64,000 nucleotides of DNA, from contig DMAW01000007.1 in assembly GCA_003446375.1 (NCBI GenBank), forward strand, positions 22,887-86,886. The letters are read 5' to 3'. Positions 18,697-28,181 of the stretch are shown in pieces. The position numbers were made by a program, and so were the translations under genes. Below the pieces are notes generated by a model. That model worked only from the letters and a program-made list of their open reading frames with translations. It had not been told where the DNA came from and did no database searches. Position 1 is the first letter of the stretch. Each line of letters starts with the position of its first letter. Source of the DNA: Eubacteriaceae bacterium. Lineage in GTDB: Bacteria > Bacillota > Clostridia > Eubacteriales > Alkalibacteraceae.

Positions 18697-19932
18697 ATGG
18701 ATGATGTTTTAATGAACAAGCTTGCCATATTGGCTGAAGGGGCAAAATACGACGTATCATGCTCTTCTAGCGGCATCGAAAGAAAGAACAGCGGCAAAGG
18801 CATAGGCAGCGCACGAAGTTTTGGCGTATGTCATACCTGGGCTGCCGATGGACGCTGCATATCTTTGTTAAAGCTTTTGATGACAAATGATTGCATTTAC
18901 GACTGCAGCTACTGCATAAATAGAAGCTCAAACGACGTTAGCCGTGCATCGATGTCCCCTGAAGAAATAGCACTCATAACCATAGAATTTTATAGACGCA
19001 ACTACATAGAAGGCTTATTTTTAAGTAGCGCTATCGAGAAGAATCCAACTGATACCATGGAAAAAATGTACCAAATTTTGAAATTGCTTAGACGCACCTA
19101 CGAATTCAACGGCTACATCCATATAAAAGCAATTCCCGGAGCAGACCAGGCATTGATAGAAAAATGCGGCTATCTCGCAGATAGGATGAGCGTGAATATA
19201 GAGCTTCCGTCGACCTCATCTTTAAAGCTACTGGCTCCTCAAAAGAACTATAAGCAAATTATAGCTCCAATCGAGAATATCAAAATAGGAATTTCCAGGA
19301 ATTCCGATGAGCGCAAGCATTTTCGCAAAGCTCCAAAATTTGTTCCTGCGGGTCAATCCACCCAAGTAATTATCGGTGCTACTCCTGATTCTGACAAAAG
19401 CATACTTCGAGTCAGCGAAAAATTATACGGAGAGTATAATTTAAAAAGAGTTTACTACTCTGCATATATGCCTGTAAATAAAGGTTCTAATCTTCCTGCG
19501 CTGCTCACGCCCCCGCCTCTGCTTAGAGAACACAGGCTTTATCAGGCTGATTGGTTGTTGCGTTTTTATAACTTCAGCGTTAATGAACTTTTCTCTTCTG
19601 GTGAAAATAACATGGATATTCAGATGGATCCAAAGCTATATTGGGCCCTTAAGAATCTAAATTTGTTTCCTTTTGAAATAAATAATGCATCCTTTGAAGA
19701 GCTCATTAGGATTCCAGGCATCGGCCACACTTCGGCCTACAGAATAATACGGGAAAGAAAAATTGCTCATTTAGACTTTGACGGCTTAAAAAAGACCGGA
19801 TGCGTCATTGGAAAATCCAAATACTTCGTAACTTGCAAAGGTAAGTACTACGGCGATAACCTGGATGAAAAGCATATACATAAGAGCCTAGTCAAAAATA
19901 ACGATTATAAACAAATAAGTTTTTTCGGGTGA
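18697..19932 (+). CDS. Radical SAM protein, putative DNA modification/repair (rSAM_link_UDG type)
   Basis: 411 residues from ATG 18697 (GAGG eight bases upstream; the GTG at 18688 is inside the ribosome site). The radical SAM cluster is Cys66-x3-Cys70-x2-Cys73 (NDCIYDCSYC). The C-terminal third has a helix-hairpin-helix, NASFEELIRIPGIGHTSAYRI, typical of DNA-backbone contact. The family is known for pairing with uracil-DNA-glycosylase-like proteins and with the protein encoded next. The LexA-type box at the promoter supports a damage-repair role. The chemical reaction is not established. Confidence 0.88.
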   Translation: MDDVLMNKLAILAEGAKYDVSCSSSGIERKNSGKGIGSARSFGVCHTWAADGRCISLLKLLMTNDCIYDCSYCINRSSNDVSRASMSPEEIALITIEFYRRNYIEGLFLSSAIEKNPTDTMEKMYQILKLLRRTYEFNGYIHIKAIPGADQALIEKCGYLADRMSVNIELPSTSSLKLLAPQKNYKQIIAPIENIKIGISRNSDERKHFRKAPKFVPAGQSTQVIIGATPDSDKSILRVSEKLYGEYNLKRVYYSAYMPVNKGSNLPALLTPPPLLREHRLYQADWLLRFYNFSVNELFSSGENNMDIQMDPKLYWALKNLNLFPFEINNASFEELIRIPGIGHTSAYRIIRERKIAHLDFDGLKKTGCVIGKSKYFVTCKGKYYGDNLDEKHIHKSLVKNNDYKQISFFG

Positions 19933-19937
19933 TTGAA

Positions 19938-20663
19938 ATGGATTATCTATACGACGGAACATATGAAGGTCTTTTATGTTGCCTCTACTGCCACTTTTTA
20001 AAAATACCGGCAACCGGCATCTACCAAAAACATATATACCAAAGACATTTGATAAACCCATACAGGGAAGTTCCTTCTCTAGAGAAATATTCAGATTATA
20101 TGGACCAAAAACTTAAACAGCATCTTGGAGAATTGATATCTTCTCAAATATTTCAATGCTTCCTGTACGAAAAAGGGGAAACTGAAAACATCATACTGCG
20201 TTTTGTGGACTTATGCTTTAAAAAAGGAGCTAAATACGCCGGCTTTCATACTCATCCGATTGTATCCTCCTTCGACGAGGCCGTGAGGAAGGTAAAGTAC
20301 GAAACGCACAGATATGTTGGATATGTCCGTTTTATACAGATGGGTGAGTATCTCTACAGCTCAATACATCCCCAGTACAACATCCTTCCCCTTATAGGAG
20401 GCCATTTTAGCGATCGATACAAGGGCGAAAAGATAATAATACACGATGTAGAGCGTAAAATTGCTTTGGCTGCAAATGACGGGAATTTTCTAGTTATTCC
20501 TTTTGACAAAACCGATCTTTCAAAACATGCTAAAAATAATTTTTTCGAGATTCTCTGGAAGACTTACTTTGACCACATTGCAATAAAAGACCGAATAAAT
20601 CCAAAGCTGCAACGCAATTTTGTTCCTCTTAAATATCGCAAGGACTTGACAGAATTTAAATAG
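19938..20663 (+). CDS. Partner protein of the radical SAM enzyme (TIGR03915-type, probable DNA metabolism)
   Basis: 241 residues from ATG 19938, five bases after the rSAM stop, with GGGTGA as a weak ribosome site overlapping that stop. Begins MDYLYDGTYEGLLCCLYCHF, which recalls the N-terminus seen in the TIGR03915 family and fused to some UdgX-like glycosylases. No catalytic motif is obvious; it has several Lys/Arg/Tyr-rich stretches and no membrane segment. No UDG domain follows in this genome segment, so the pair stands alone. It shares the SOS-type promoter. Confidence 0.8.
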   Translation: MDYLYDGTYEGLLCCLYCHFLKIPATGIYQKHIYQRHLINPYREVPSLEKYSDYMDQKLKQHLGELISSQIFQCFLYEKGETENIILRFVDLCFKKGAKYAGFHTHPIVSSFDEAVRKVKYETHRYVGYVRFIQMGEYLYSSIHPQYNILPLIGGHFSDRYKGEKIIIHDVERKIALAANDGNFLVIPFDKTDLSKHAKNNFFEILWKTYFDHIAIKDRINPKLQRNFVPLKYRKDLTEFK

Positions 20664-20687
20664 GCCATGAGATATCTTCTCATGGCC
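20663..20687. terminator. Bidirectional hairpin between the rSAM partner gene and trpB
   Basis: A 9-bp stem GGCCATGAG/CTCATGGCC with a seven-base loop begins at the last base of the plus-strand stop codon and ends seven bases before the trpB stop. T tracts are short on both sides. Confidence 0.65.
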
Positions 20688-20693
20688 ATGGCT

Positions 20694-21875
20694 TTAATTC
20701 TTCGAATCCATATATTCTTTTATCGCCTCTACGTCCTTGTCTCCTCTTCCTGAAAGGTTGAGTATTATAACTTGGTCCTTACTGAGAGTCGGCGCAAATT
20801 TCATTGCATAGGCTATTGCATGGGAGCTTTCAATCGCTGGGATTATGCCTTCCTTTTCAGATAGATATTTAAAGGCATCAACTGCCTCGTCATCAGTTGC
20901 AGGAACATACTGAACCCTTCCCATCTCTTTTAGATATGCATGCTCCGGGCCTACTCCCGGATAATCCAGGCCTGCAGATATGGAATAAACAGGTTTTGGA
21001 GTTCCATCTTCGTTAAATATAGCTATTGTCTTCATCCCATGAATGACCCCTTCGGTTCCCTTGGTCATAGTAGCTGCATGAAGATGTGTATCCACTCCCT
21101 TACCGGCACCTTCAACGCCTATGAGCTTAACATCCTCATAAGGCACGAAAGCGTCAAAGAGACCTATTGCATTGCTGCCTCCTCCCACGCATGCGATACA
21201 ATAGTCCGGAAGCCTTCCTTCCTTCTCCTTGATCTGCTCTAGAGCCTCTTGCCCGATTATCTTTTGAAACTCTTTGACTATCGTCGGATACGGGTGAGGA
21301 CCTACTGCTGAACCCAATAGATAAAATGAGTTCTCTACATCGTCTACCCATGCCTCAATTGCTGCATCCACAGCATCGCTTAACGTTTGGGTCCCTCTCT
21401 CGACAGCATGAACCGTCGCTCCTAAAAGCTCCATCCTAAATACGTTGAGCTTTTGCCTTATGATATCTTCCTTTCCTTGGTAGACATCACATTGCATCCC
21501 AAACATTGCCGCAGCTGTTGCAGATGCTACCCCATGCTGGCCTGCTCCGGTCTCAGCTATAACTTTTTTCTTGCCCATCCTCTTTGCTAAAAGTATCTGC
21601 CCGATAGTATTATTTATCTTGTGGGCTCCAGTATGATTCAAATCTTCTCTCTTTAAATAGATCTTCGCCCCGCCCAAGTCTCTTGTCATGTTTTCGGCAT
21701 AGTAAAGAGGACTTGGCCTTCCAACATACTCCCTTAAGATATAGTTGTATTCTTCCCAAAACACAGGATCTTTTATCGCCTTTTCAAACTCTGCTTCCAG
21801 TTCCTTTAATGCTTTTACAACAGGTGGCGGAACAAATTGTCCTCCAAACCTTCCAAATTGCAAAGTATCTTCCAC
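20694..21875 (-). CDS. trpB: Tryptophan synthase beta chain (stand-alone)
   Basis: 393 residues, GTG start with GGAGG seven bases upstream. PLP enzyme joining indole and serine to give tryptophan. The Schiff-base lysine is in HTGAHKINN (Lys86), [10 protein letters not shown] and the phosphate-binding GGGSNAIG near 230 are present. Sequence is of the TrpB1 class that normally pairs with TrpA, yet no trpA or other trp gene is adjacent. The GGQF motif is followed by VPPPVV rather than the common VPE, a small oddity. Preceded by a tryptophan T-box, so expression rises when tRNA-Trp is uncharged. Confidence 0.95.
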   Translation of the reverse strand: MEDTLQFGRFGGQFVPPPVVKALKELEAEFEKAIKDPVFWEEYNYILREYVGRPSPLYYAENMTRDLGGAKIYLKREDLNHTGAHKINNTIGQILLAKRMGKKKVIAETGAGQHGVASATAAAMFGMQCDVYQGKEDIIRQKLNVFRMELLGATVHAVERGTQTLSDAVDAAIEAWVDDVENSFYLLGSAVGPHPYPTIVKEFQKIIGQEALEQIKEKEGRLPDYCIACVGGGSNAIGLFDAFVPYEDVKLIGVEGAGKGVDTHLHAATMTKGTEGVIHGMKTIAIFNEDGTPKPVYSISAGLDYPGVGPEHAYLKEMGRVQYVPATDDEAVDAFKYLSEKEGIIPAIESSHAIAYAMKFAPTLSKDQVIILNLSGRGDKDVEAIKEYMDSKN

Positions 21876-21898
21876 ACTGATTCCTCCTTAATATTAAA

Positions 21899-22150
21899 AT
21901 AAAAAACTCCCGCTCCGACGCATATGCGCCAGGGCGGAAGCAATATCCACGGTGCCACCTGACTTGAGCAAATTCTTGCTCGTCTTTACCGGACTTTAAT
22001 GTCCGTTCCCATTAACGAGGGAAACCGGTCTTGGCTACTTTTTTCGCCAAGCCTCTCATGAATCCATTCATATGCCCCATCTTACCGAACTCCCACCAAC
22101 GCCGGCTCTCTTTAAAGACCATAAGCAGACTACTATTTTCAATCATCGAG
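21899..22150 (-). promoter_or_regulatory. T-box leader, tryptophan-specific
   Basis: On the minus strand: an AGTA kink-turn motif and AGAGAGCC in Stem I (about 22097-22135), specifier loop GAA-TGG-A with the Trp codon at 22064-22066, the conserved T-box AGGTGGCACCGTGG (21947-21960), and a terminator (about 21907-21945) followed by a T tract. Uncharged tRNA-Trp should pair with TGG and with the T-box to favour the antiterminator. This fills the gap between pgm and trpB. Confidence 0.95.
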
Positions 22151-22189
22151 TTTGATTATTTTGTCCATTATACACCCTTTTCAAGGATT

Positions 22190-23662
22190 TTAAAAGCTTA
22201 ATTCGCTGTAGTTTCGCAAAAATTCCATCATCTTTTCTTTTATCTCGCCGCAGCCTCCGGCTTTGTCAGATTCTGAGTTTATTGCCATTACAGGATCGTG
22301 AAGAGACAGCCTTATAAGCACCCAGCCTTCTTCATCTTCACAGTTGACCCTTACTCCTTCAAAATTAGGAGTAACGATGCTCCAACCAGCTTGTCCTTGT
22401 ACATAAGCCGTAAAATCATCCAATACCTTTTGACCATAGCTCTTAAAATCTTCAACTTTGATCTTTGTCCTGAATTCGTCAGCTTCTACCGGCTCTTTTA
22501 AATCTGAGATTAAATCCGTTAGCGTCTTGTCCTGAGTCTTTAACTTTGCAAATTTAATAAGCACCTTAGTTATGAGGTATGCTCCGTCATCAAGAAAGAA
22601 ATTTTCTTTAAATGCACAGTGGCCGCTAGTCTCTATTGCAAGCTGGCTGTCTATATCCTCACTGTTTAATCTTATTGATTCGTTTATGACGTTCTTATAG
22701 CCTCTTTTAAATCTGTGATGTTTTCCTCCAAGGTTTTCTATAAATTCAGTTAATCCTTTTGATGTTACTGAATCTGTTACTATTGTAGTATCTGGAGTTT
22801 CTTCCAGCACTATGGCAGCCATCAACGCAACTAATGGGTTCCTGTTTATTGACTTTCCGCTTCCGTCTACCACTGCTGCCCTATCTACATCTGTATCAAA
22901 GATTATGCCTAGATCTGCCTTGCTCTTTTTTACAGCATTTTGGATAGCCTCCATTGCTTCCTTATTTTCAGGATTTGGTTCATGGTTTGGAAAGTTTCCG
23001 TCCGGTTCTAAAAAAACGCTGCCTTCTGTGTCTGCACCCAAAGGTTCCAGTACTTTAGATGCAAAAAATCCACCTGCGCCATTACCTGCATCAACTATGA
23101 TCTTGGTATTTGCAAAAGGTTTTTTCTGACCTGTTTTTTCAACGATCATATCTACTAGATTTTGAGCATACTTGCTTATAAAATCAAATTCTTCAATCGC
23201 TCCCTTATCTCCAGAAGCAAATTCAATAGTTTCTGCAATGGCCAGTATCTCTTTGATGTCTTTGCTGTCCGCTCCACCTTCTTTGGTAAAAAACTTAAGT
23301 CCGTTTCTGTTAAAAGGCAGGTGGCTGGCAGTAATCATTATTCCCCCGTCAGCATCAATTTCATCATCCTTGGTGGTCATAAACATAGCCGGTGTAGAAG
23401 CCATCTTACAGTCGAACACTTTGCACCCTTTAAGTGCCAGCCCTTCAATGGCGCCCTCTGCAAGGTCCGGACCTGATAGCCTGCTATCTCTACCTACTGC
23501 TATAGTCAAATTCTTATTTCCGGTTTTTTCAGACAACCACACAGCAAATGCCCCACATATGCTTTTAGCTATTTCTGGCGTCAGATTGACCTTTTCCCCT
23601 TCGATCCCCTCTAGAGCAACACCTCTGACATCTGATCCGTTTTGCAGCTTCAACAAACTCAT
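22190..23662 (-). CDS. Phosphohexomutase (phosphomannomutase/phosphoglucomutase family)
   Basis: 490 residues, alpha-D-phosphohexomutase superfamily. Phospho-serine loop TASHLPFN with Ser113, the Mg-binding DTDVDR near 255, the sugar-specificity loop with ETSGHCAF near 345 and a phosphate-binding C-terminal domain. It interconverts hexose-1- and hexose-6-phosphates; Man versus Glc (or GlcN) specificity cannot be fixed by eye, though length and motif are closest to bacterial/plant-like PMM/PGM. AAAGGGG precedes the ATG. It lies between trpB's T-box and ileS; it is likely its own unit. Confidence 0.88.
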   Translation of the reverse strand: MSLLKLQNGSDVRGVALEGIEGEKVNLTPEIAKSICGAFAVWLSEKTGNKNLTIAVGRDSRLSGPDLAEGAIEGLALKGCKVFDCKMASTPAMFMTTKDDEIDADGGIMITASHLPFNRNGLKFFTKEGGADSKDIKEILAIAETIEFASGDKGAIEEFDFISKYAQNLVDMIVEKTGQKKPFANTKIIVDAGNGAGGFFASKVLEPLGADTEGSVFLEPDGNFPNHEPNPENKEAMEAIQNAVKKSKADLGIIFDTDVDRAAVVDGSGKSINRNPLVALMAAIVLEETPDTTIVTDSVTSKGLTEFIENLGGKHHRFKRGYKNVINESIRLNSEDIDSQLAIETSGHCAFKENFFLDDGAYLITKVLIKFAKLKTQDKTLTDLISDLKEPVEADEFRTKIKVEDFKSYGQKVLDDFTAYVQGQAGWSIVTPNFEGVRVNCEDEEGWVLIRLSLHDPVMAINSESDKAGGCGEIKEKMMEFLRNYSELSF

Positions 23663-23769
23663 TAACTCATCCCCTTTGTTTTTAATTGTATTTATATTGT
23701 ATATTTAATAGGAGCATTTGACCATACCTTACTGCCAAGTAGTCGTTTTCATGTTTTTCAACAAATAGA

Positions 23770-23789
23770 GCGGCCCTTTAAAGGACCGC
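23770..23789 (-). terminator. Terminator of ileS
   Basis: A near-perfect GC-rich palindrome (GCGGYCCTTT/AAAGGRCCGC with one mismatched pair) 15 bases past the ileS stop. The following T tract is modest on the minus strand. Confidence 0.65.
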
Positions 23790-23804
23790 CCTGTAGCCAA
23801 GTTT

Positions 23805-26800
23805 TTATTTCTTTTCAACCTTGATTCCCGTCTCATGACCGTTAATATTCTGCACTGTCAGCTCTTCATCTGTTATAAAAAGTTCTGCAGTAAGTGTCTC
23901 AGCCTTTATGAAATCCCCAAAAGCTTCCACAGCTCTTATGATATCTTCATCTCCATTGATATAAAGATTTATTTGATCGAGCACTTCATAACCGCTTTGC
24001 TTTCTCATTTGCTGTACCTTTGATACTATCTCTCTGGCGCAGCCTTCTGCTATGAGCTCATCATCAAGAGCCGTATCGAGTATTACAAAGATATTGTTTT
24101 CCATCTGAACATTAAATCCTTCTTTTGCAGATATCCTAACATCTAAGTATTCTTCTTTTATCAATGTCTCTTCGCCTTCAACATCTAATTTTATGCTTCC
24201 CTGCGCTTTCACATTAGATACTACCGCTTGGGCATTTACCTGGGACAGAGCCTTAGCTAAAGATTTTACTTTAGGACCAAAAACGGGTCCTGCGACTTTA
24301 AAATCAGGCTTTAGGCTGAAATCTAAAAATTCATTTAAGTTATCTTCAAAGCTTACTTCTTTAATATTTAGCTCTTCCTTTATTAGCGGAACCAAGTAAC
24401 CTATTGAATCTTTATATTTTCCGTCAACCAAAATCTTCTTAAGCGGTTGCCTTACCTTGATTTGAGCTTCTTCCCTGGCACCTCTTCCAAGGCTGACCAA
24501 AGTCCTTACAGTATCCATCCTCTCCTCTACGCTTAAGTCTACAAGCTTTTTATCACATCTTGGATAATCTGCAAGATGTACCGATTCATTTTTTGTCAGG
24601 CTTGTATAGAGCTCTTCAGCTATGTACGGAGCAAATGGGGCTATCAGCTTTGCCAATCCTGTCAAGACTTCATAAGTCGTATTGAATACGGCTTTTTTAT
24701 CCTCTGTTAACTCCTTAGCCCAAAATCTTCTTCTGTTTCTTCTTATGTACCAGTTTGATACGTCTTCGTTTACGAATTCCTGCACTTTTCTGGCTACCCT
24801 GGTAAGATCGAATATTTCCATTTCTTCTTCTACATCTTTTAAGAGGCTATTGTATTTTGAAAGTATCCATCTGTCGATTTCAGGTCTTTTTTCGTATGCT
24901 ATAAAGAAGTCATTTGGATCGATTCCATCAGTATTTGCATAAAGGGCAAAAAATGCATAGACGTTTTTAAGGGTATTGAAAAACTTGCTCTGTACTTCTT
25001 TTAAACCCTCTATATCAAACTTAGTCGGAGTCCATGCCGGAGATACGTATAATAAGTACCACCTTAATGCATCAGCTCCAAATTTATCGAACATCTCAAA
25101 AGGATCTACCGTGTTTCCTCTTGACTTAGACATTTTTCTTCCTTCAGAATCAAGTATCAAGTCATTTACAAGCACTCTCTTATATGGAGCCTTTTTCATG
25201 ATAAATGTCGAAATAGCTATAAGGGAATAAAACCAACCTCTAGTTTGATCGATGCCCTCGCATATGAAATCCGCTGGAAACTGCTCTTCAAAGAGCTCTT
25301 TGTTTTCAAATGGATAATGATATTGGGCAAAAGGCATGGAACCTGAATCGAACCAACAATCTATAACTTCTGTCACCCTGCTCATGCTCTTTTGGCACTT
25401 GGGGCATGGTATATGGACTTCGTCCACGTAAGGTCTGTGAAGCTCTATATCTTCTGATATATTTTCTATGGCCTTGTCCTTAAGCTCCTGTCTGCTGCCT
25501 ATGGACTCTAAGTGTCCGCATTCGCACTTCCAGATATTAAGAGGAGTTCCCCAATATCTGCTTCTTGAGATAGCCCAATCGTTTAAGTTCTCAAGCCAGT
25601 TTCCAAAACGTTTTTCCCCTACGTAATCAGGATACCAGTTCACAGTATCGTTATTTTTAATAAGCTCATCTTTTATCTTTGTCATTTCAATATACCAGCT
25701 AGGTTTTGCATAGTATATCAGAGGAGTCTTGCATCTCCAGCAGTGAGGGTAATTGTGGGCTACCTTTTCTTTTTTAAATAGCTTGTTGTTTTCCTTAAGC
25801 CACTTGATGATCTCAATGTCGGCATCCATGACGAACGTGCCTTTCCATGGCGTATCCGTATACTTGCCTTCTTCGTCAACCGGATTGAACACTGGCAGTC
25901 CGTATTTTCTTCCTACCTGATAATCGTCCTCTCCAAATGCAGGCGCCATGTGGACGACGCCGGTCCCGTCATCAGTGGTTACAAATTCTGCACAGGTAAC
26001 GTAAAACGCCTTCTTATCCGTAGACAAAAACGGCATGAGCTGTTCATATTCTACGTATTCAAGCTCTTTTCCGGGCATTTCTTCTAATATCTCATAGCCT
26101 TCTCCAATCACTTTTCCCAGAAGTTCCTTGGCAAGTATGTACGTCTTTCCTTCATAAGATGCTTTTACATAAACAGCCTTTGGATTAACTGCCAAAGCTA
26201 CGTTTGAAGCTAACGTCCACGGAGTAGTAGTCCATACCAAAAAGTACGCTTCTTGATCTTTTAGCTTCATGGGAACTACAACAGTATTGGATTTTATCTC
26301 TTGATAACCCTGGGCAACCTCATGGGATGCAAGCCCTGTTCCGCACCTAGGGCAATAAGGCAATATCTTATGCCCCTCATAGATCATGCCTGCATCAAAA
26401 AACTGCTTTAAGAGCCACCATACCGTTTCAATATAATTGTTGTCTAAAGTTATATACGGGTCTTCCATATCTACGAAATAGCCCATCCTCTTGGTCATTT
26501 CACGCCATTGGGCCTCATAGGTAAATACCGACTCCTTGCACTTTTTATTGAATTTGTCTAATCCATAGTTTTCTATTTCAGTCTTGCTAGAAAGGTTGAG
26601 AGCTTTTTCAACTTCTATCTCAACGGGAAGTCCGTGAGTATCCCAGCCGGCTTTTCTAAGTACCCTGTAACCTGACATCGTTTTATACTTGCATACTGAA
26701 TCCTTTAAAGTCCTTGAAATTACGTGATGAATCCCCGGCCTGCCATTTGCAGTAGGAGGGCCTTCATAAAATACAAAGTTCTCTTTTCCTTCTCTATTGT

Positions 26801-26900
26801 CAATGCTTTTTTTAAGTATGTCGATTTCTTCCCATTTGTCTGAAATCTGCTTCTCTCTTTCTGCAACAGGCAAGCTTGATAATTCTTTAAATTTGCTCAT
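23805..26900 (-). CDS. ileS: Isoleucyl-tRNA synthetase, eukaryote-like (type 2)
   Basis: 1031 residues. Charges tRNA-Ile and edits valine. The HIGH-equivalent is in PPTANGRPGIHHV (about 49-61), followed by GWDTHGLPVEIEVE, both typical of the long type 2 enzymes also found in eukaryotes; type 1 bacterial enzymes are about 100 residues shorter with PYANGxxHxGH. KMSKS lies near 590. Editing domain at about 190-390 and an anticodon-binding region from about 690. The type 2 form is generally far less sensitive to mupirocin. Controlled by an isoleucine T-box. Confidence 0.96.
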   Translation of the reverse strand: MSKFKELSSLPVAEREKQISDKWEEIDILKKSIDNREGKENFVFYEGPPTANGRPGIHHVISRTLKDSVCKYKTMSGYRVLRKAGWDTHGLPVEIEVEKALNLSSKTEIENYGLDKFNKKCKESVFTYEAQWREMTKRMGYFVDMEDPYITLDNNYIETVWWLLKQFFDAGMIYEGHKILPYCPRCGTGLASHEVAQGYQEIKSNTVVVPMKLKDQEAYFLVWTTTPWTLASNVALAVNPKAVYVKASYEGKTYILAKELLGKVIGEGYEILEEMPGKELEYVEYEQLMPFLSTDKKAFYVTCAEFVTTDDGTGVVHMAPAFGEDDYQVGRKYGLPVFNPVDEEGKYTDTPWKGTFVMDADIEIIKWLKENNKLFKKEKVAHNYPHCWRCKTPLIYYAKPSWYIEMTKIKDELIKNNDTVNWYPDYVGEKRFGNWLENLNDWAISRSRYWGTPLNIWKCECGHLESIGSRQELKDKAIENISEDIELHRPYVDEVHIPCPKCQKSMSRVTEVIDCWFDSGSMPFAQYHYPFENKELFEEQFPADFICEGIDQTRGWFYSLIAISTFIMKKAPYKRVLVNDLILDSEGRKMSKSRGNTVDPFEMFDKFGADALRWYLLYVSPAWTPTKFDIEGLKEVQSKFFNTLKNVYAFFALYANTDGIDPNDFFIAYEKRPEIDRWILSKYNSLLKDVEEEMEIFDLTRVARKVQEFVNEDVSNWYIRRNRRRFWAKELTEDKKAVFNTTYEVLTGLAKLIAPFAPYIAEELYTSLTKNESVHLADYPRCDKKLVDLSVEERMDTVRTLVSLGRGAREEAQIKVRQPLKKILVDGKYKDSIGYLVPLIKEELNIKEVSFEDNLNEFLDFSLKPDFKVAGPVFGPKVKSLAKALSQVNAQAVVSNVKAQGSIKLDVEGEETLIKEEYLDVRISAKEGFNVQMENNIFVILDTALDDELIAEGCAREIVSKVQQMRKQSGYEVLDQINLYINGDEDIIRAVEAFGDFIKAETLTAELFITDEELTVQNINGHETGIKVEKK

Positions 26901-26944
26901 TTTTTCCTCCTGTAATTAGTTTATTTCACATATACATCTTATAA

Positions 26945-27168
26945 ATAAAAAAAACACTTCCGCTCATATAAGAACGAAAGTGTCTGACTTCGTGGTACCA
27001 TCTTACTTCGCACCCAAAGGGTGCCTCTTTTGTTAACGGATTTACCGGATCTTATCGATCTGGCTCAGAGTTGATATTCGATATGCTTCCACTGACGATC
27101 TTTCAGCCTAGGATCATTTCTCTAAAAGCTTTGTCATATCTACTGGTCTCTTCACAGCCTTTTTATAT
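26945..27168 (-). promoter_or_regulatory. T-box leader, isoleucine-specific
   Basis: On the minus strand: Stem I with AGAGACC/AGTAGATATGAC (about 27135-27153), specifier loop GAAT-ATC-AAC with the Ile codon ATC at 27073-27075, the conserved T-box GATGGTACCACG (about 26992-27003) and a terminator stem at 26954-26983 followed by eight T residues. Uncharged tRNA-Ile should allow read-through into ileS. Confidence 0.95.
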
Positions 27169-27371
27169 GAATTTGTACGATATATTTTATACAGATTATT
27201 TGAGAAATGTCAAGGCTTTTAAGTTTTGTTTTGGTTTGAGTTATACAATTATTAGTTATGTCCCTTATCTTGAATAAATTTAATCGACTATAATTTGTTC
27301 GCTGCAACTTTACATAAATTCATGTATTCATGTTATAATGTCAATAAAATATCTGATAGGAGATTAGCTTG
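27169..27371. other. Divergent promoter region between ileS T-box and zupT
   Basis: AT-rich. An extended -10 element TGTTATAAT near 27334-27342 on the plus strand with a poorly spaced TTTACA upstream may serve zupT. The region also carries a short direct repeat of TTCATGT. No RNA gene or reading frame of note. Confidence 0.45.
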
Positions 27372-28181
27372 ATGGACATTACAAACAGTAACATTTTTTT
27401 TGCTCTCGCGCTGACTGTTTTTGCAGGACTTTCTACCGGTATCGGAAGCGCACTTGCATTTTATACAAAACAGACCAATACTAAATTTTTATCCGCTGCC
27501 TTAGGTTTTTCTGCCGGTGTCATGATCTACGTATCTTTTGTAGAAATTTTGCCAAAAGCTTTCGAATCCCTCGAAGGCGTATACTTGGGAAACGGCGGCA
27601 AACTCGTAGCTACTTTAGCTTTTTTTGGTGGTATTGCGCTTATAGCATTAATAGACAAATTTGTGCCCAGCGGCGAAAACCCTCATGAAATAAGAGATGT
27701 ATCTGACATGAAAAACTCCAAAGAAAACCATGAACTTATGCGCATGGGTTTATTTTCAGCCTTAGCCATAGCCATACACAACTTCCCTGAAGGCATCGCC
27801 ACTTTTATAAGTGCCCTTAAAGATCCTGCGCTGGGAATAAGTATAGCCATAGCTATAGCCATACACAATATTCCGGAAGGCATTGCTGTCTCAGTTCCTA
27901 TTTATTATGCTACCGGAAGTAAGAAAAAAGCTTTTAAGTATTCTTTCTTATCAGGCTTAGCAGAGCCTTTAGGCGCTTTAATAGGGTTTTTCTTTCTGAT
28001 GCAGTTCATCAGCGACCAGCTTTTTGGAGTTATCTTTGCCGGCGTCGCGGGCATAATGGTCTATATCTCACTTGACGAACTTCTTCCTACTGCTGAAAAA
28101 TACGGAGAACATCATATCGCAATTTACGGACTTATCTCAGGAATGGTCGTCATGGCTGCCAGCATCCTTTTGCTGGGATAA
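27372..28181 (+). CDS. zupT: ZIP-family zinc/divalent metal transporter
   Basis: 269 residues from ATG 27372; the TTG three bases earlier has slightly better spacing to GGAG and cannot be excluded. Eight membrane segments. The two signature metal-binding helices are [10 protein letters not shown] (about 135) and [10 protein letters not shown] (about 168), both with the His-x3-Glu pattern of ZupT-type importers. A His/Asp-containing loop lies before helix 4. The 3' end overlaps the convergent flavoprotein gene by 45 bases. Confidence 0.92.
   Translation: MDITNSNIFFALALTVFAGLSTGIGSALAFYTKQTNTKFLSAALGFSAGVMIYVSFVEILPKAFESLEGVYLGNGGKLVATLAFFGGIALIALIDKFVPSGENPHEIRDVSDMKNSKENHELMRMGLFSALAIAIHNFPEGIATFISALKDPALGISIAIAIAIHNIPEGIAVSVPIYYATGSKKKAFKYSFLSGLAEPLGALIGFFFLMQFISDQLFGVIFAGVAGIMVYISLDELLPTAEKYGEHHIAIYGLISGMVVMAASILLLG

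Noticed and set aside
23172..23708. A 178-codon plus-strand open frame
   Set aside because: Entirely antisense to the phosphohexomutase gene with low-complexity Ser/Leu/Pro content and no ribosome site.
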